Shown here in pieces: positions 27,537 to 39,697 of a DNA stretch of 60,000 bases. A program made the translations under genes and the position numbers. Under the pieces are notes generated by a model that worked only from the letters and a program-made list of their open reading frames with translations, was not told the DNA's origin and did no database searches. The first letter of the stretch is position 1. Each line of letters starts with the position of its first letter. The stretch comes from Glandiceps talaboti (taxonomy: Eukaryota; Hemichordata; Enteropneusta; Spengelidae). The stretch is from positions 11,065,410 to 11,125,409 of the forward strand of contig NC_135556.1 of NCBI RefSeq assembly GCF_964340395.1, written 5' to 3'.

Positions 27537-28742
27537 ATGGATTCCAACAGTAGTGAAAGCAACAGAACATTCAATTTGGCAAACTCCACTGACAGTCGTG
27601 AATATCCCGACATTTCCATTTATCTGTACAGCAAAGATCAGGAAATACTCGTCACCATAGTGATGCCGATTCTTCTCATCTTGGGTATACTTTTAAACTT
27701 CGCCTTCTTATTTGTTGTGGCAAGAATCACATCAATGCGAACAATTACCAACTATTACTTGGTCAATCTCGCCATAGCTGACACACTGTACATCACGTTT
27801 GCAGTCTCCGATAAGTTGATACGGTATTACGACTCACCGCTTGTCATTGATCAGAGTGCTCTGGGCGAAGTTGGCTGTATGGTCGTTAATGGTACCGTTG
27901 ATGTGTGTTACTACGTATCTCTCTTCACCGTAACGCTATTCACTATAGAGCGGTTTATAGCCATCATGTTTCCTTTAAAAGCGAAAATCTTTAGCAGCAA
28001 GAAAAGGACTCGAATTTTGATTGTGGTGACTTGGGTCTTTGGCATCGGGGTTAGTGTGCCAGCCATATTAGGCAACGGTCAATGGTCAGAGTACAATGTA
28101 ACAGCCATCGGATGGCCACAAGAAGTCGGTGACGTTATTCTCCCTGAATCTTTTCACTCCTGTTATTCGGCCAATGCTAAACTGGCTTATGCGGCCCAAG
28201 CTATCAATGTTTTTCCCTTTTTCTTGTCTATGATCGTTGTGGCCATTCTGAATTTGATAATCTGCATCAAGATCACTCGAGGTAATAAACAACTCGGCGA
28301 CTCTCAACGTACCCAAAGTAGCATCAAAGCCAGAAATCAAATTGTACGTATGTTAGTAGTCACCAGTATGTTATTTTTCGTCTTGTTATTCCCATTTGAG
28401 TTCGCTGCATTTGTGCCTATCTTGGATCCAGACAGTAGATATGGAATTATTCCTGAAGAAATCTACCATACATGGTCGCAGGTAGCTCGTATTCTTTCTT
28501 ATCTCAATTCTGTTATCAACCCAATTATATACAACGCCATGAGTGAACGCTACAGGAGAGCCTTCATTGCTGCATTTTGTTGCACGGATGAAAGTAAGCC
28601 AAAGAAACAGTTCGACGTACGGAACGAAAATGTTCATAACAAATCAAACAGTGGCAAGAAAGTCGGTAACGATATTCCTATCGAGCCAGTGTCATGTGAC
28701 AGCAGTCGTGTTTATACGGAAGACATTGTAATTTGGATATAA
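27537..28742 (+). CDS. Class A (rhodopsin-like) peptide-type G-protein-coupled receptor, paralog 2
   Basis: Single-exon gene of 401 codons, in tandem with and in the same direction as the receptor at 21296-22528. From the end of the N-terminal domain to just after helix 7 I count 24 differences in about 310 aligned residues. The ERF motif after helix 3, the helix 6 proline, NPIIY in helix 7 and the two disulfide cysteines are all kept. The extracellular N-terminus after residue 11 and the cytoplasmic tail are clearly diverged, apart from a shared DIPIEPVS block near the tail end. This copy has an extra sequon in extracellular loop 2 (NVT) and a Cys-Cys pair after helix 7, a likely palmitoylation site. 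The differences suggest the same ligand family with altered trafficking or desensitisation. The ligand is unknown. Confidence 0.96.
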   Translation: MDSNSSESNRTFNLANSTDSREYPDISIYLYSKDQEILVTIVMPILLILGILLNFAFLFVVARITSMRTITNYYLVNLAIADTLYITFAVSDKLIRYYDSPLVIDQSALGEVGCMVVNGTVDVCYYVSLFTVTLFTIERFIAIMFPLKAKIFSSKKRTRILIVVTWVFGIGVSVPAILGNGQWSEYNVTAIGWPQEVGDVILPESFHSCYSANAKLAYAAQAINVFPFFLSMIVVAILNLIICIKITRGNKQLGDSQRTQSSIKARNQIVRMLVVTSMLFFVLLFPFEFAAFVPILDPDSRYGIIPEEIYHTWSQVARILSYLNSVINPIIYNAMSERYRRAFIAAFCCTDESKPKKQFDVRNENVHNKSNSGKKVGNDIPIEPVSCDSSRVYTEDIVIWI

Positions 28743-28769
28743 ACAAGACCAATGAACAAAATTTCCTGT

Positions 28770-29450
28770 GACGTCATCCCGAAATTCTGGAGGAAAGTAA
28801 TTTACAATATTACAGTGTCGTCGATATGTTTTGACTGTACGGAATCATACATAGTGCCAATTTTCTATCGACATTTACTGTATTTTGCCTTGTTATTGAT
28901 ATTCATAGTGATCTGTTTGATATAGAACTATTGATGTGAGAATCTTTTTTAAGAAAACTATAAAAAGAAAGAAAGTATATATCATCTTCAGTTCTTCACA
29001 AAAATTATATGTATTCAAATTAGTCATTATAGTACATGTATATATGGATTGCTTCATGAGAGATGATTAACGAGAAAAGTTGTATTTCTTGCTATGTTGT
29101 GGTAATGTGAATATTTCTTTACTACACGTCTTCATTTTCGATGAGTTAGATGAATATTGAATGAGTTAGATGTACGTCCCAGAATCTCATACTGTACAAC
29201 AGTTCTCAATTACACCTGAAACAAAATTTGATAAAATCGATCGAAGTACTGTTATACCTTATCAAGAGCATTGGTCAACAACTTCGATATTTGCGGATGA
29301 CATTATTGGCAAAGATAGTTTTTTAATATAAATTATTAATGAAATGACTCCTCTATTAGTAACAAATCAATACCAATAATAGTTATAATAGAATAAGATA
29401 CAAACAAATTTTTTTTCCTAGATTGGTTTCTCACGATAGCAGGCTGGATT
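28770..29450. repeat. 3' flank of receptor gene 2, duplicated at 31041-31740
   Basis: Many ordered matches with 31041-31740: GACGTCATC, TTACAATATT, GGAATCATRCATARTGCC, GTTATTGATATTCATAG, GATCTGTTTGATAT, TTAGATGAATATTGAATGAG, TTGATAAAATCGATCGA, ATATTTGCGGATGAC and AATAAGATACAAAC. It starts about 28 bases after the stop codon of receptor gene 2. Confidence 0.85.
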
Positions 29451-31040
29451 GAGAAAACTCTCAATCATATTCTAACTAAGCAAATCGATATTCGAGCTTG
29501 TTTAGCCATGGCAGGTATGTTTTTATCTGTTGATCGCGAGATGGTCGATATGTAAAAATGAGAAGGATAATCAGTAAGCACGTTTAGATTGTGTTAGAAT
29601 TAATAGGTAACTTATGCCCCCTTTTGAATAATAAACTTTTTTTCTTAAAGGAATGTGAAATCTTGAATAACTGAAAAAAGCGTCTCTCGAAGCTTTTGTA
29701 ATACCGGTAAGGTCTATGCAGATAATTGTGTTGGTTTTATTTATTTTATATTTAGGAATTTTTGACAGATCGAAGAGTTCTATAAAAAGAGTTCTATTCT
29801 TTTATATACTTGAAAAAAATGCGGATGGATCAAACAGTTAATATAATTGCACTTTTACATTAAACCAGCCTTTCCTTATTTAAAAGAACTAAGCAGATAT
29901 GGAATGATCAGAACTTTAATTAAATGTCTTTTTAATTAATAGGGACAAATAGTATGTCACACCGGTCTCTTTAAGCTCACCTAGAGTCGATTCTAGTCGT
30001 CTTGATCAGACCGAAAAGGAAAACCGGTGTGAACAGTTTAAGTTGGCCCAGAGTCGGATTAGGTTACTGTGATGCAAGAGGGTGGTTCACGTCTGGAGTA
30101 TGTTTTAAGCCGAGTGTGAATGCATATGGACTGACTAGTGACTCTGGTCCCAGTAGATAACGCAGTCCCAACGATCACACACACCCATTGTGTGGACGGG
30201 ATGCCAACTAAGTAATTGAATTTAATTTTTGATTAAAACACACACTTTAAATGCCAAAGAACCAAACAGGGTGAATACAATTTTTAATTCAATCTACACT
30301 TCTTAATAAGAAGAAATACGCATGGAACACCTAGAAGTTAATTACATTTGTATTTTTATTTTATTTCAAAAGAAGGAAATGTGGATTGGGAAAACAGTGT
30401 AAATAAATAAGATGAAATCGACTTGGCATAATAATGACTTGGCATTACTTGCATTCGCCATCTACCTCCAACCGTTGGAGGCGCCCTTGTATACTTTCAA
30501 GTTGGTTTTATTCCACAGTAAGCTTATATCATTACATGAACGAAGCCCACAATTGGCTTTTACACTTAAATAATATAATATAATGTCAATTATAATCAAT
30601 TGTGTTTTTGAACTAGAAATTTACTTTTACATTGTTTTCATTCTTTTATATTTATGAAGAAGTTTGTAAATGAAATATGATTTATTTGTAATTGCAATAA
30701 TTTATTTAAATGACTTTCGTAAAAATATTTTTTATGCTCATTCAAGAAATATTTTATTGCCCATATAATTCATCTGTCTATACTTTACTCTTTTCTGGCA
30801 TGATTTAGGTGGGTAGTTTATCGATGGGGTGTGTATAGAAGTGGGTACTTGCTGTGTACTTGCTGTGTACCATACTCAGTACTCAGTGATGAGTGTGTAT
30901 GTCGTGTATGGACCAAACACAACGTGATGGTGTGTGTATGGTGATGAGCTTAAAAGATGGGCTGCTGATGGGTGCATGTTTCATGGCCGTGGTAATGGGG
31001 TTTTGACTGGTGTATTCCTGATGGAAATGGGTGTGTCCGC
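29451..31040. other. Intergenic; short inverted repeat at 29957-30032
   Basis: TCACACCGGT (29957) and ACCGGTGTGA (30023) are exact inverted copies. The following sequences TTTAAGCTCACCTAGAGTCG and TTTAAGTTGGCCCAGAGTCG are direct repeats. This looks like a small old element. No gene seen. Confidence 0.5.
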
Positions 31041-31837
<797 letters not shown>

Positions 31838-32023
31838 GCAAACTGTTATATATGAACCCTTTTTACTGTTTTCATTAAATAACCAAATAACCAAGATATA
31901 GTCAGTAAAAATTGGTCAATCATATATAAAAAGACATTGTATTTTGTCATTAGTGGTCAATAATATCTGTATGTAGTGTAGTGGCAAGTTTGAATCTTGA
32001 GCAAATGCTTGTGGTTTTTAATG

Positions 32024-32517
32024 TTAAAATTGTACTGGTGTAACTCGAGTATCATTTCTCGATCAGACAACCACAATATTGAATATTATGATAAATATTG
32101 AAGTATTATGCTTTGTGTTAATACTGTCCAGATGTAGGACATGGATTACAAAATCAAATTCACTGGAAATTGTTGAAATACCAATAGTTAGACATCGTAC
32201 ATGTTAATTACATTCCAAATTTATCTAAGTATTTCAATAAGTACATTCTCGCAAACCAAAGCTGTTATTTCTTCCGCGACACTGCCAAATGACGGCAGAA
32301 GATGCTGTGGTTAACCATGAAATCGTGCTGTTGTTTGGATGCGGGCTAAACATCAATTTGATTGGATTTATTCTACCATGCTATATGTAAAGCTACACAA
32401 ATATATTTACCCACAGGTGATGCGAGACAGTTCAGGATGTATGATATTACGAGTAATTAAGTATAGCTAACAAAGCGGCTTCAAAAAAGGTCTCAGTTAC
32501 TGTTAGTGCAGCTTTAA
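32024..32517 (-). mobile_element. TTAA-bounded MITE family, copy 2
   Basis: Begins TTAAAATTGTACTGGTGTAA and ends GTTAGTGCAGCTTTAA. The inside matches the copies at 18775-19136 and 48851-49166 (AATACCAATAGTTAGACATC, AATTTGATTGGATTTATTC, GCTACACAAATATATTTACC). It is longer than its relatives, so it probably carries an internal insertion near 32220-32340. Confidence 0.7.
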
Positions 32518-32661
32518 AGACGATGTTGCTACGTTTTATGAAGAGTGACTATGTATTTATATTACACCCCATCGAGCGGGTGAAACTGTTCAATTCATGA
32601 AATGTGCAGGCAATGGTCAATCTTATGCAAATTAGAGTAAATATTACGATCTAAAAGTTTT

Positions 32662-32694
32662 GGGGTTGGGGTGGGGATGGGGGTGGGGGTGGGA
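32662..32694 (+). other. G-quadruplex-forming G-rich tract
   Basis: Six runs of four or five G (with shorter extra runs) separated by one to three bases on the plus strand. This meets the usual sequence rule for an intramolecular G-quadruplex. A role is not shown. Confidence 0.6.
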
Positions 32695-32861
32695 GCAAGA
32701 GTTTTGAAAAGGTTAAGTAAAAGGTGATGGGGGCTTTCGGAACCTCAGCACCACTTTCACTGCTCTCCACTTGCTCACAAGTTCTACCTAGCTTTTAACC
32801 TTACCATAACTTATTGTAAAATGTAATTTCGTTATCAAATTACTCACCTTGTCGGTCTGCC

Positions 32862-32945
32862 TCGGACAGGATTCGAACCCAGGACTTTGTAGTCGAGAGA
32901 CTCACCTCTTCTTATCCATTACTCCATAGAGTAACTGTTGTGGAA
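32862..32945 (-). repeat. Degenerate tRNA-like / tRNA-derived SINE head
   Basis: Read on the minus strand there is an A-box-like TGGAGTAATGGATAAG followed about 30 bases later by a perfect B box, GGTTCGAATCC. This is the spacing of an internal RNA polymerase III promoter. The acceptor stem arms do not pair well and the T stem is weak, so it is not a functional tRNA gene. A tRNA pseudogene or SINE head fits best. Confidence 0.45.
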
Positions 32946-33318
32946 AGATCATAATTATTATTCAAACCGGTATTTAAAGTTTCCTGAGGGGAACAAATGT
33001 GTGATCGAACTCTTAGATTTTTTTATTTGCCTGTGAAGAGGTATCAACTTAGTTTTATTTTTAACGTTTCACCCAAACCAATTATTAACGAAGTCGAGTT
33101 TATCATATCATGATATATTCGCTTTATAATGGTACGTTGCTCCTGACAACCGCCATTCATGATTAGTAATTCAGTAATTACAAGGAGAAGGGCCGGGGAA
33201 TGGGTGTCACATTTTATAAATCGGTTCCCAGGGGATTTTAGAAAATGGAATTTGGGGAAGGTACATATTAATTAGACTAATTTGACTATCTAACTTTGTA
33301 TTTATTTTGAATTTACAA

Positions 33319-33409
33319 ACAGTAGATATGGAATTATTCCTAAAGAAATCTTCCATACATGGGCACAGGTAGCTCGTATTCTTTCTTATCTCAATTCTGT
33401 TATCAATGA
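33319..33409 (+). pseudogene. Receptor relic: extracellular loop 3 to helix 7 of the class A GPCR
   Basis: Eighty-eight bases (33319-33406) are almost identical to both receptors, covering SRYGIIPKEIFHTWAQVARI and on to LNSVIN. The frame is intact until a stop right after the match (AATGAATAA). It shares AAAG and GGGCACAG with paralog 1 but TATCTCAATT with paralog 2, and has one private change (TTCC for TACC). No flanking helices remain, so it cannot encode a receptor. A recent gene fragment or leftover of a third copy is likely. Confidence 0.85.
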
Positions 33410-33487
33410 ATAAATAAATTCACTTACAACATGCAATCCTATGTCTCACAATCAAAACTCACACAATATATGAAAAACAAAATAACT

Positions 33488-33493
33488 TTTATT
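33488..33493 (-). terminator. Candidate distal polyadenylation signal (AATAAA) for the minus-strand gene
   Basis: On the minus strand AATAAAAG is followed after about 20-40 bases by a GT-rich stretch (TTGTGTGAGTTTTGATTGTG), the usual layout of a cleavage site. If used by OCA2 it would give a 3' UTR of about 6.1 kb. Confidence 0.35.
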
Positions 33494-34019
33494 TCAAAAT
33501 TAAATGAAAAACACTCAGCAAAACATATGCAATTCTGTTGAATAAATTCTGCCAAATTCTTATTTAGTACACTCCACGAGTTGTTCATATCTTGCCCCCG
33601 TTACCACGTGCAAATCACTCGATCACTAAAGGAATTCAATTCACAGTTCAGTTTTTTTTCTAGAGAAATTCACACTCTGTTTCATTTATATATGAAATTG
33701 TAATTCTATCGCGAAACTGTTCTGGGTAGTACAACACAAGTAATTATTGTTTTACAAACATTCTAGGCTGCAAAATATATAACAATGTCATGCTAAAATT
33801 TCTTTAAATTATTGAAGCTTTCTTGTTCTATGCTAAAAAGTCATCTGCTCTAGTAGACAACATATAAATTCTTCTCTGTATTATGAAACAACATATACAT
33901 TATTCACATGTATGATGTTCAGCCAACTTAAGAGGTCCAGATGGGTTGAGGAAACATTCCCACTTCTAAATGTGAGATTATCATTTCAAAATTGAATCAT
34001 TCCAAGGTAAATGATCAAT

Positions 34020-34292
34020 AGGGCAATTCCAGACTGCAAACAGTAAATTGAGAATACAGTGCCCTTGCTCAAATTGGAGGAATCATCACTTCATACTACT
34101 GTTTCTTAAGATCTTTTCTTCTGTTATTCTGTAGAAGTGTACATCAGGGATATTTTCATATTGTTCAGGCATTGAGGAAAGCAGCAGTTCTTTATGATTA
34201 ATCATGTAACCTATACCATGTATACCCACAAGGTACACACAAACAGGAAGTACAGTGCCACCATGGCAAATTTTGGAAAGGCCAATTGTATG
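34020..34292 (-). mobile_element. THAP-half MITE, copy 1
   Basis: About 270 bp matching 44905-45180 (reverse orientation) and 51690-51955 (same orientation), with AAATTGAGAATACAG, TATTGTTCAG, TATACCC and GTGCCACCATGGCAAATTTT blocks. Read on the minus strand it retains [11 protein letters not shown] in frame before a one-base deletion. The other copies explain this as the start of a THAP domain. Confidence 0.75.
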
Positions 34293-34657
34293 GATAAAAC
34301 AAATTCATCTTGATAATTTCTCATCATGCTCTGTTTGAAAATTGAGTACCAGTAAATTGAAATTACAGTGTAAATTGTCACTGAAGGTTATATTTTGTGT
34401 AATCTTTCCTTTAAATTAGGTTACTGCTTTGTATAACTTACAAAGACAAACCAACCAAAACAATACAAATATCCTCATATCATTCATGATTATATTATAT
34501 GTTTTCCTCATAAAAATTATTTCTGGTTTCCATGAAGTTGGAAAACCTACTAACTTCAATTATACATATATACAATTATATGCATCAATTCAGAAACTGT
34601 GATATATAACATACCTCCCAGCTGTACATCCCGGTTGACTGAACATTACAATACAGG

Positions 34658-34926
34658 CAGGGTTCATACACCTCAAGTCAAATGAAATTCCAGGATTTTC
34701 CATCAATTTTCCAAGAGTATTCATTGATCAACTTTGGTCGTTTTCCTGGAATGTTGACCAGTGGAATATATTTTATTTGTTGACGTACTTGTTTTTCAAT
34801 ACATACATCTCACCTATCTAACTGACACTTAATGACAATAATGTCGATTAATCAGTTGATCAATTTTCCAGGAGTTGCCAGCAGTCCTTTGAAATTCCAT
34901 GACTTTCCAGGAATTTATGAACCCTG
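34658..34926. mobile_element. hAT-like MITE with CAGGGTTCATA ends
   Basis: The termini CAGGGTTCATA and TATGAACCCTG are exact inverted copies, followed inside by ATTCCAGGA / AATTCCTGGA. The flanks CAATACAG and CAATACGA are a near-matching 8-bp target duplication. CAGGG ends and 8-bp duplications are typical of hAT elements. No transposase is present. Confidence 0.75.
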
Positions 34927-34941
34927 CAATACGATAATTAG

Positions 34942-35159
34942 CAGGGCTAAAAATTAACAGTACTCCCGTGTCCACAGACTACCATTTCTTGTCATAGGGC
35001 TACCATCATTTGCAGCTGCAAAGATTTAAAGGATGGAAGATCTACTGACATAAAAGTATTTAGGAATATAGAACTATTGGTCACCATCCTTGGGCTACCA
35101 ATTTCTGAAATTGGTCGCCCACATGAAGTACCAAAGAAAAACATTAATTTTGAGCCCTG
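34942..35159. mobile_element. hAT-like MITE with CAGGGCT ends
   Basis: Starts CAGGGCTAAAAATTAAC and ends GTTAATTTTTAGCCCTG-like (actual end ATTAATTTTGAGCCCTG), an imperfect inverted terminal pair of a common hAT MITE type. It begins 15 bases after the preceding hAT-like element. No clear target duplication is visible. Confidence 0.65.
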
Positions 35160-36179
35160 TCAGGCAATTTTACACAACACACATTCTTGACATTATCAAG
35201 TAATTTTACGCAACACAAACTTGCTGAAAAAAAAATTGGCACATTAAGATTCATTACATTTGACATCTTTTTAGTACTGTACTTGTATATTGTAAGTCTA
35301 TACATAACAAATTGACCATTTTTGCTGTTTCAATACCATCTCTCAATTTTAAAAGCACTCATAAAAACTATGTTACATATTTGACATTGGTAAGGTACCC
35401 TTAAATCAGACTCTTCAAAGAAGATAAATACATTTCATTACGATGGCATGATTGTAACGTACATGTAACAACAGCTGCAATTTATCGCAATCTGATTATT
35501 CTAAATGGCAAATATCAGTAAAATGGTCAAATATCATAATTGATCATTTTTTTTTTACTTAAATCACTTTCAAAATCACACTTCGAAAAATTTCTACATC
35601 ATGCTCCTGGTGCAAATTCTTCCTTTTTTTTCATGTTTCTAATTAGTAAAACTTGAAGTTATTAATTTCAAAAATTGATATGCACACAACAAATATCACA
35701 ACACTGAACATTTACAAAAAAATTTGGTTTTACCAATAAAGTTTATATTTGTACACATCATTTTCTCATCACACATTATTTCATAACAGCTTGGTCTATG
35801 ATAGAACACCAGTACTGATTGCTCCTACTCAACAACCAATATACAACATGCTGAGGAGGTATGTCAATCATGTACTGTGATGAATGATGGCACACCAAAT
35901 AATATGACTACCTAGGTAAGTGGCCAAAAGCAACTGAGCGATCAGCACTTGCACTAATCGCAGTGTTATGATTAACATTCTGGTTACGTAAAGTTTCTCA
36001 TAAAACCATTCATCAACACTCATTAACATGAAGACAAAACTTAAACTATGGACAAAAATTACATGGTCAACTACAGATTTATGACAAATTGATAGACCAT
36101 CTGGACTTGGACTTATCATTACTAAATGGATACCTAGTCTCCTTGATTATTGACTTAAAGTAACTAAGACCAGCTGAGG
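35160..36179. other. Non-coding, possible OCA2 3' UTR or intergenic
   Basis: No gene or repeat recognised. Confidence 0.45.
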
Positions 36180-36560
36180 TATAGTCTTTATGAGTTGACT
36201 GCATAGCCTAACAAATGGCAGTCACTGGGCTTCCTAGGCTAGTCTTTATGAGATGACCACATAGGCTAGCAATTGGAAGTTTTAGACCCTCTAGGGTAGT
36301 CTTTATGAGTTGACCTCATAGGCTAGCAATTGAAAGTTGTTAGCCGCTCTTATTAAGTCTTTATGAGTTAACCTCATAGGCAAATGATTGAAAGTCATTA
36401 GACCCCAAGGCTAGTCCACAGTCCCTATATGATAGTGGGACTGTAGTTAGTCTTTTAATACGTACTGACCACATAGGCTAGCAATTGACAGTCACTGGAT
36501 CCCCTATGCTAGTCTTTATGAATTGACAACTGCTTACAGAAGAGACTAAAATTTACAGGA
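36180..36560. repeat. Diverged minisatellite, ~58-bp period
   Basis: AGTCTTTATGAG(T/A)TGACC, CATAGGCTAGCAATTG and AAGT(T/C) recur in order. The start block is at about 36184, 36242, 36298 and 36356, then more weakly near 36447 and 36511. Units differ by substitutions and small indels. Confidence 0.85.
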
Positions 36561-37860
36561 CCACTTAAGCAAATGTTTATGAAATAACTACCTGATATAG
36601 TTTCTTAAATCAACCCGACCATTTAGGTCATTCTTTTGAGTTGACAAAATGAAAGGGCCATCTCTTTATGAATAAACCTCCTAGAATTATTATTAGAGGT
36701 GACATGATAAAACACGATTGGGCCCAACAGATATTGTTATTGTATTTTGGAATTCTAACACATGTAGGTAACAAGACTACAGACAGTAGGGTACAACTCA
36801 TGTTTAACAAAGTCTTTGTAGTTGGGCTCTGTCTGATACAAAGTTTGGAAGACTGTAGGGCCCATTGTCATTTAAGTGCATCCCTAAAATCAACAATTGA
36901 TTCAGTTGTATTGGAAGCTGAATAAATTCCTTGCATTGTAGTCTGCAAATTAACTGACCAATTCATTCTCTAGATACCGCTGAAGATAGTATACAGTTAG
37001 CTAAAATGTAAAATTGATACTACAATTTTCAATCTGTTATGACTTACTATCCATATATTTAGAGTCAATTGCACAATGTCACACGAGCTCAACATGTCAA
37101 CTTTGTTTGTTTAGGGGGAAAGGGGGTCTGGCATTTGCTGAACTTCATTTTCGCACTTCTAACCAAATTTTGATGGAAAACTTTCACTCCATCAATGATA
37201 ACAGCTTTTGTATTTACTACTGAGATGTGATAAGTTGATTAAAATTTACTTCTAAAGTGAGATACATGGTGCTGGGTTTCTGGTAGTATTTTAATGTGTT
37301 TACAATAATATTTTTTACATTACATCCATCATAGTGGTGTGACCACTACAGTTTTTATCATTGTTTACATCATATATAAACATTTGATGTTGCACTTGTG
37401 AACATTTCTTTAGGGGGGAGGGGTTTTCACCTAAAAGAGGTGTTCATTTGTTGAGCTTGTGCAATATTGTGCGACCGTCCCTTACTATAATCATTGAAGC
37501 AGGTGCGGTTTCTTTGTTTATGTACACATCAAAGTCATCTGTGTCTACGTAGCAAATCTCTTAGCTTGTCAGTGGTATATATAAATCATGATGCTCTTGT
37601 TTAACACATAGTGGCACACTTTATATATATATCTCTCTTTGTTTTATCTAAAACTCATTTTGACTAGTTCTATGCATCTAAAAAATAAGTATCAATAATG
37701 ATAAAAATAACTTCAAAATGCCCTCATAACTTACTGTTTTGTTTCTTGTGACTACCATAGAAGTTGAGAGCGACATTAATTTACGACTCTTTGTGCATAC
37801 TGCATATACCTTTTTGAGTTGGCTATCAGGATCCTAAGTATGAAGTACAATTGGCTGCTA
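36561..37860. other. Non-coding, no gene seen
   Basis: Open frames at 36668-36925 and 37014-37223 have no recognisable domains and no exon support. Confidence 0.5.
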
Positions 37861-38290
37861 GGATTGTGAATGCAGAAACCGTTACAGTGAATGACCTCGG
37901 TAATGCAGATTCAAGAAACCCTTGCAGTGCTGCATGTAAATAGAGCAGTTTCAAGAGACCCTAACAGCTAAAAATGACTTATCTAATGACAGTTTCAAAA
38001 AACCCTTACAGTACTTCATGTAAATGATTTAGATTCGGGAAACCCTAACTGTAACAATAAAGCATCTAACTGACACAGTTTTAAGAAACCCTTCCAGCAC
38101 TACACCAACAACATGAAGAAATGTCAAGAAACCCTTACAGTTGCAGGACTTGACATCTAAATGAGACAGTTTCAAGAAACCCCTACAGTTGCAGGACTGG
38201 GCATCTATTAAAATGAGGCAGTTTCAAGAAACCCTTAATCAGCATTATTAAAATAAAGCAGTCTCAAAAATCCCTTAGCGTGCATCTATG
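37861..38290. repeat. Diverged minisatellite, ~40-50-bp period
   Basis: The core TTTCAAGAAACCCTTACAGT recurs with changes at about 37911, 37949, 37992, 38034, 38081, 38126, 38171, 38222 and 38264. The intervals between cores vary, so the array is old or evolved by unequal gain. Confidence 0.85.
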
Positions 38291-38689
38291 AGAAATTGTT
38301 CAAGTGGTTTCAAAGCTCCCCTTTACACTACTGGTGAGCTTAGGTACTTGGCAGACTGTTTCCAAGTACCCACTCTAAAAAGAATCCAAACCATTCTGAT
38401 ACCAGCCATTGTAAATCCTTATAGCACTACATATTTCTTATCAGTTTTATACCTGAGGATAGATATTTGAGTTGCGAGAGTCTAGCACACAGTACCTATA
38501 TGCAACTATTCTGGGGATTTAAAACATAGATATAAGTACAAATTTATGCAGCATTTCTTTGTTAATTTTTTGTGTTCATTAATGGCAATTTCATAGAAAG
38601 GGTGGTTATTATTCTAACACTAACTCTACCTATATACACCAAATCTAGACTAATAAGATACAATTGTTGGTGGTAATCTGTGTCAGTCA

Positions 38690-38960
38690 TGCGAAAGAGA
38701 GATTACAAGAGCTCTGCAAACATCACCGTCACACTTGTGTGAGGCAGACATTACAAGAGTGCCTCCAATGACAGTGCCACACTTTCGAGAAGCAGATATT
38801 ACTTGTGCCCCCAGTGTCACACTTTTGGGAGGGAGATATTATAAGAGTGTCCCAAGCGATAGTGCCACACTTTAGTGAAGCAGATATGACAATAGTGCCC
38901 ACAATGACAATGTTACAATATGAAATTGAGATAACGTGAGTGTCACCAACAACTGTGACT
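38690..38960. repeat. Diverged minisatellite, ~58-bp period
   Basis: About five units containing GCAGAYATTACAAGAGTGCC, CAATGACAGTGCCACACTTT and GAGAAGCAGATATTAC-like blocks. Not related by eye to the other two minisatellites nearby. Confidence 0.8.
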
Positions 38961-39166
38961 CTATGGGAAATACAACAGTGACTTTGGTTGCTGTTGTTTT
39001 TTTTGTAAAAAATACATGTCAGTGCTATACATACTTCTTAATCTTAAGTTCATTGTTCAGTATGATATGAAAGGATGGGTAGATTTATGACATGATGATT
39101 GTGCAGGCTGTAAAAATACCACTATAGTACACATTAAGTAACAGATTTACACAGGATATATTTTTG

Positions 39167-39172
39167 TTTATT
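39167..39172 (-). terminator. Candidate proximal polyadenylation signal (AATAAA) of OCA2
   Basis: Minus-strand AATAAA about 440 bases after the stop codon, followed by TGTG-containing sequence. The first canonical hexamer I noticed downstream of the coding region. Confidence 0.4.
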
Positions 39173-39609
39173 TTGTTCGTTTTTTGTCTAGGATATGTCA
39201 TTTGAACATTTAGCAAGTCAAGAGTGCCAAGCACAGTGGTTTAAAGACTAAACTATACACAACATATACATATTTTGTATTCAAGCTAGGGAGTTAAAAG
39301 CTTCAGTTAGACCCTCTAACTTATTCTGGATATGCACCACCTACTGTGAGTGACTACTCTATGTCTAGGCTTGCATCATTGTCTGCCTCTCTCTGATTCT
39401 CCTGATCAACATTTTTAGCGATTATCACCTGTCAACACTTATTGCTTTTTTTTTCAGCTGCAACTAGACGCATCTTTCATTCTTTGATTCTTCAGAATTC
39501 TTGTACAAACTGTTTTTAGAAATCCGTACGAAGACTTCCTTGCAATCTTTCAGAATCCACAGTCAAAATATTGTTGTTGTTTTTATATCATCTGTAGGAT
39601 ATGATGTGT

Positions 39610-39697
39610 TCAGTAATTCCAATCCAGAGCCACATGGCAGATTAATAGATAGATCATAGCTACAAACGTTGTCACTAACATCATAGGGAAACCAACC
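39610..39697 (-). CDS. OCA2: OCA2 terminal exon: last helix and stop
   Basis: [20 protein letters not shown] then HVALDWNY and TGA, matching the human end (LGFPMMVVSC...VVGWN) with one extra residue. Acceptor CAG at 39698-39700. Confidence 0.97.

Noticed and set aside
32862-32945. Functional tRNA gene
   Set aside because: Internal promoter boxes are good, but the acceptor arms do not pair and the T stem is weak.
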